Source: Betaproteobacteria bacterium Ga0077523
GTDB lineage: Bacteria; Pseudomonadota; Gammaproteobacteria; Burkholderiales; Ga0077523
NCBI GenBank assembly: GCA_001464695.1
Contig: LNDQ01000081.1
Coordinates: 1 to 64,000, forward strand
Reading direction: 5' to 3'
DNA length: 64,000 bases
In this document: positions 61,933-64,000 of the stretch, piece by piece
Position numbering within the stretch: position 1 is the first letter of the stretch
How the letters are laid out: every line of letters begins with the position of its first letter
Made by a program: the position numbers and the translations under genes
The notes under the pieces: model-generated
Told to the model about the DNA's origin: nothing
Database searches by the model: none
The model's input: only the letters and a program-made list of their open reading frames with translations

Positions 61933-63594
61933 TCACTCCTTGATGATCTTCCACACGACCGCCGACTTGGGCGTCGTGTAGAACGGCGATTCCATCTGGT
62001 AGTTCACGTACAGCTCGCCGTAGTCGGCGACGTACATGGTCTTGCCGTCCATGCTGAACTCGACGTCGTTGGTCCGCTCGAATCCGCCCCGGTTCTCCTT
62101 CTTCTGGTAGGCGTTGGGACCCGGATCGATGTTCTCCGCGAAGATGGACCACTTCACCCCGGTCGGGTTGAGGAACTCGACACGGACGACGGCGGGCCAC
62201 ATCGGACGCAGGCTTTCCGGGCCGTTGTCGATGATGCCGAACACCGCGGTGTAGAGCACGTCACCCGGCTTGCCTTCGAACCCGGGGTTCGACCATGCCA
62301 GGCCGTCCATGGGGTTGTTCGTGTCCCATTCCAGCACCGGGTTGATGTAACCGTTCGGGTTCGGGTTGGCCACGATCAGCGGCGTACCGCGCACACCGAT
62401 CGAGTGATCGATGAAGCGATAGGGCGGCAAGGTCGGCACGAAGGGCTTGTCCCCGATGTACAGCTGGGGATTGGGCCGAGTCGGGTCGAACTTGTTGCCA
62501 CGGTAGGTATCCGGGCCCGAGCGCTTGATGTTGACGAAGTTGTCGCCGTCCTTGTCCGGGAAGCCCGCGTCCTGGCCCTTCTCGGTGAAGACGAACAGAC
62601 GCTCGGCAGCATTGGCCACGCGACGGTTGCCCTTGTCGTTGTGACCGTTGTCGCTCACGGCAAGCGCCTTCTCGAAGCGCGAGCCCTTCGGTCCGAAGGC
62701 GACACCCGACGAATTGCGCAGACCCATCGCGTAGACTTCCCAGTCATCCCGCGTGTAGCTGCTGTCGGCCTTCAGCTTGGCGCGGTGAATGGCGCCGCCG
62801 CAGGGCTTCTGTGCCTTGATGACCTGACCCGGCTTCGACGGCGTGCCCTTGGGCAGGTAAGCGCCCGTGAGGTTGCCTTCGGTGTCGCGGATGTTGAGGC
62901 CCGTCAGCACGATGTCACGGCAGGGCGGGTCACGAGGCAGCGCCGGCATCCCGTCGGTGGTGCGCTTTTCCCAGTATGGGTCGATCGCATCGGTCCAGCC
63001 ATGGATGTTGGGGTCGGAGAATCCGGAGTTGCTGGGCGCGCCCACGGCGTAGTACAGCCAGCCATCGCGGCAGGTGATACCGCCGAGCGCGTGGTCGCCG
63101 ATCGGGACCTCGTTCATGATCAGCTTGGGCGTACCGTTGACGCCGTCGACTTCCCAGATGCCGTAGCTGTAGTCGCCCACGTACATGCGACCGTTTTCCG
63201 GGCAATAGCCGATTTCGTTCAAGGCGAAGGACTTGAACGTCCCCAGACCGACCTTGTCCTTGATGAGCTTGCCGTTCTTGTCGAAGATCTTCACGTGCGG
63301 CTTGTCGATGCCTTCGGGCGGAAAACCGAAGGTGTTGCCGGAAATGGCAACCCATACGTTGTCGTCCTTGTCGACCGCGATCGACGTGATCGTGTCGAGG
63401 CCGGCGGCGAACACCTGCACCTTGTAGCCCTTCGCGATCTTGATCTTGCTCGGATCCGGCGTAACCGGCGTGCGCGTGGACCATTTGCCGGCAGGACCGC
63501 CCGGCTCCGCCTTGGCGCGATCGTCCGCTGCCGCAGGCCCTGCAACGGACCCCATCACCAGCGCGAGCGCTGTTGCATAGATTGGTATTCTCAT
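61933..63594 (-). CDS. Exported beta-propeller protein, sorbosone dehydrogenase-like
   Basis: 553 residues. Signal peptide IPIYATALALVMGSVAGPAA. Repeated blades follow, e.g. GLDTITSIAVDKDDNVWVAI, FALNEIGYCPENGRMYVGDY, GITCRDGWLYYAVGAPSNSG and WEVYAMGLRNSSGVAFGPKG; SVRG-like GVRGTPLIVANPNP, and GGFERTNDVEFSMDGKTMYV near the end. The pattern fits glucose/sorbosone dehydrogenase-like propellers, some PQQ-dependent. A cytochrome c gene lies 99 bp upstream on the same strand, so a periplasmic electron-transfer pair is likely. ATG 63594. Confidence 0.75.
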   Translation of the reverse strand: MRIPIYATALALVMGSVAGPAAADDRAKAEPGGPAGKWSTRTPVTPDPSKIKIAKGYKVQVFAAGLDTITSIAVDKDDNVWVAISGNTFGFPPEGIDKPHVKIFDKNGKLIKDKVGLGTFKSFALNEIGYCPENGRMYVGDYSYGIWEVDGVNGTPKLIMNEVPIGDHALGGITCRDGWLYYAVGAPSNSGFSDPNIHGWTDAIDPYWEKRTTDGMPALPRDPPCRDIVLTGLNIRDTEGNLTGAYLPKGTPSKPGQVIKAQKPCGGAIHRAKLKADSSYTRDDWEVYAMGLRNSSGVAFGPKGSRFEKALAVSDNGHNDKGNRRVANAAERLFVFTEKGQDAGFPDKDGDNFVNIKRSGPDTYRGNKFDPTRPNPQLYIGDKPFVPTLPPYRFIDHSIGVRGTPLIVANPNPNGYINPVLEWDTNNPMDGLAWSNPGFEGKPGDVLYTAVFGIIDNGPESLRPMWPAVVRVEFLNPTGVKWSIFAENIDPGPNAYQKKENRGGFERTNDVEFSMDGKTMYVADYGELYVNYQMESPFYTTPKSAVVWKIIKE

Positions 63595-63693
63595 TCTCGC
63601 CTCCTCCTCCTCGGTTGAAGTTCGACTTCAGCTACCGTGCTACTCGGGCTTTGCCCTTTCTGTTCCTGACGCCGTTCGTGATCTCCCCGTGCC

Positions 63694-64000
63694 TCAGTGC
63701 TCTGCGGGCGCGAAAGAGCGGATGTGCTTGACGAGAGCGTTGACCTGCTCTTCGGTGAACTTGTTTTCCCAGGCCGGCATGGTGGCGATCTTGCCCATGG
63801 CCGCGCCGCCTTTCTTGATGATCATGGCGAGGTACTCGTCGGGCACCGAGGCCATGTACGCCTTGTTGGCGAGCGTGCCGATGTGCGGGCTGAAGCCGCC
63901 TCGATGGCCTTCGCCGCCGTCGCCCTGAAAGCCGTGGCAGCCGGCACACATCTGATCGTAGATCTGCTTGGCTTCCTGCGGGCTGGTCTCGGCCGTGGCC
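63694..64000 (-). CDS. Cytochrome c, partial at the window edge
   Basis: The visible part is the C-terminal ~101 residues of a class I cytochrome c; the N-terminus lies right of the window. Haem site CAGCH in QMCAGCHGFQGDGGEG; the axial Met is likely in IATMPAWENKFTEEQVNALV; QIYDQ precedes the haem site. It reads into the beta-propeller gene (99 bp between), suggesting an operon for a periplasmic oxidation system. Confidence 0.85.
   Translation of the reverse strand, partial: ATAETSPQEAKQIYDQMCAGCHGFQGDGGEGHRGGFSPHIGTLANKAYMASVPDEYLAMIIKKGGAAMGKIATMPAWENKFTEEQVNALVKHIRSFAPAEH

Overview
The window looks like a chromosomal segment of a GC-rich betaproteobacterium, probably near the Burkholderiales. 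The pointers are uniformly high GC, three PEP-CTERM/exosortase-sorted exported proteins, a DUF2917 gene divergent from a GcvA-like LysR gene, a tandem glycine riboswitch ahead of gcvTHP, and GC-rich dispersed palindromic intergenic repeats. I see no rRNA, tRNA, CRISPR array, prophage or complete insertion sequence. Most genes are single units or short operons of central and accessory metabolism. The genus cannot be fixed from the sequence alone.

Region by region. 0-7 kb: a Tat-exported Fe-S aldo/keto reductase whose 3' end also appears as an inverted copy at the window edge, a GlcD/DLD-type FAD oxidase, two PEP-CTERM proteins, an MFS transporter and an orphan NMT1/THI5-like binding protein. 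7-12 kb: sigma70-like promoter, tandem glycine riboswitch and gcvT-gcvH-gcvP. 12-25 kb: amidase, a ferredoxin-like/CDGSH protein, two paralogous di-haem oxidoreductases, a signal peptidase I homologue whose nucleophile position is Ala, an indolepyruvate/phenylpyruvate decarboxylase divergent from an Lrp regulator, an NCS2-like permease and an HTH protein. 25-31 kb: a Tat-exported threonine-aldolase-like PLP protein, a small GNAT protein, a short SDR carrying both diagnostic halohydrin dehalogenase motifs, a YbaL/Kef-type antiporter and a third PEP-CTERM protein.

31-37 kb: a hydrolase divergent from a three-gene phosphorelay with overlapping genes (PAS histidine kinase, CheY-like receiver, GlrR-like sigma54 activator). 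It is followed by two palindromes, a near-consensus sigma54 promoter, a small secreted protein of unknown function and a strong terminator. This is the most coherent candidate for an undescribed regulatory circuit. 36-45 kb: PlsB-like acyltransferase, 3-hydroxybutyrate dehydrogenase, KDPG aldolase plus KDG kinase, a Tat-exported formamidase/acetamidase-like protein with a possible sigma54 promoter, cupin, GNAT and LysR genes.

44-64 kb: two overlapping genes for exported proteins (thrombospondin type 3 repeat protein and a zinc phospholipase C/S1-P1-like protein), a PanE-like reductase, a secreted protein made of four 17-residue repeats, an MlrC-like M81 peptidase, rhomboid protease, Tat-exported amidohydrolase, glutathione transferase, DUF1499 and DUF2917 proteins, a second GcvA-like LysR, an HTH regulator, a YecA/SEC-C protein, RecQ, a benzoylformate-decarboxylase-like enzyme, a 98-bp palindrome, and at the right edge an exported beta-propeller protein beside the 3' part of a cytochrome c gene.

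Functionally the window leans on glycine/one-carbon turnover, alpha-keto acid decarboxylation, amide hydrolysis, sugar-acid catabolism and periplasmic redox proteins. Start codons other than ATG (GTG, TTG) were chosen where a Shine-Dalgarno sequence or family length supports them; such cases are stated in the entries.
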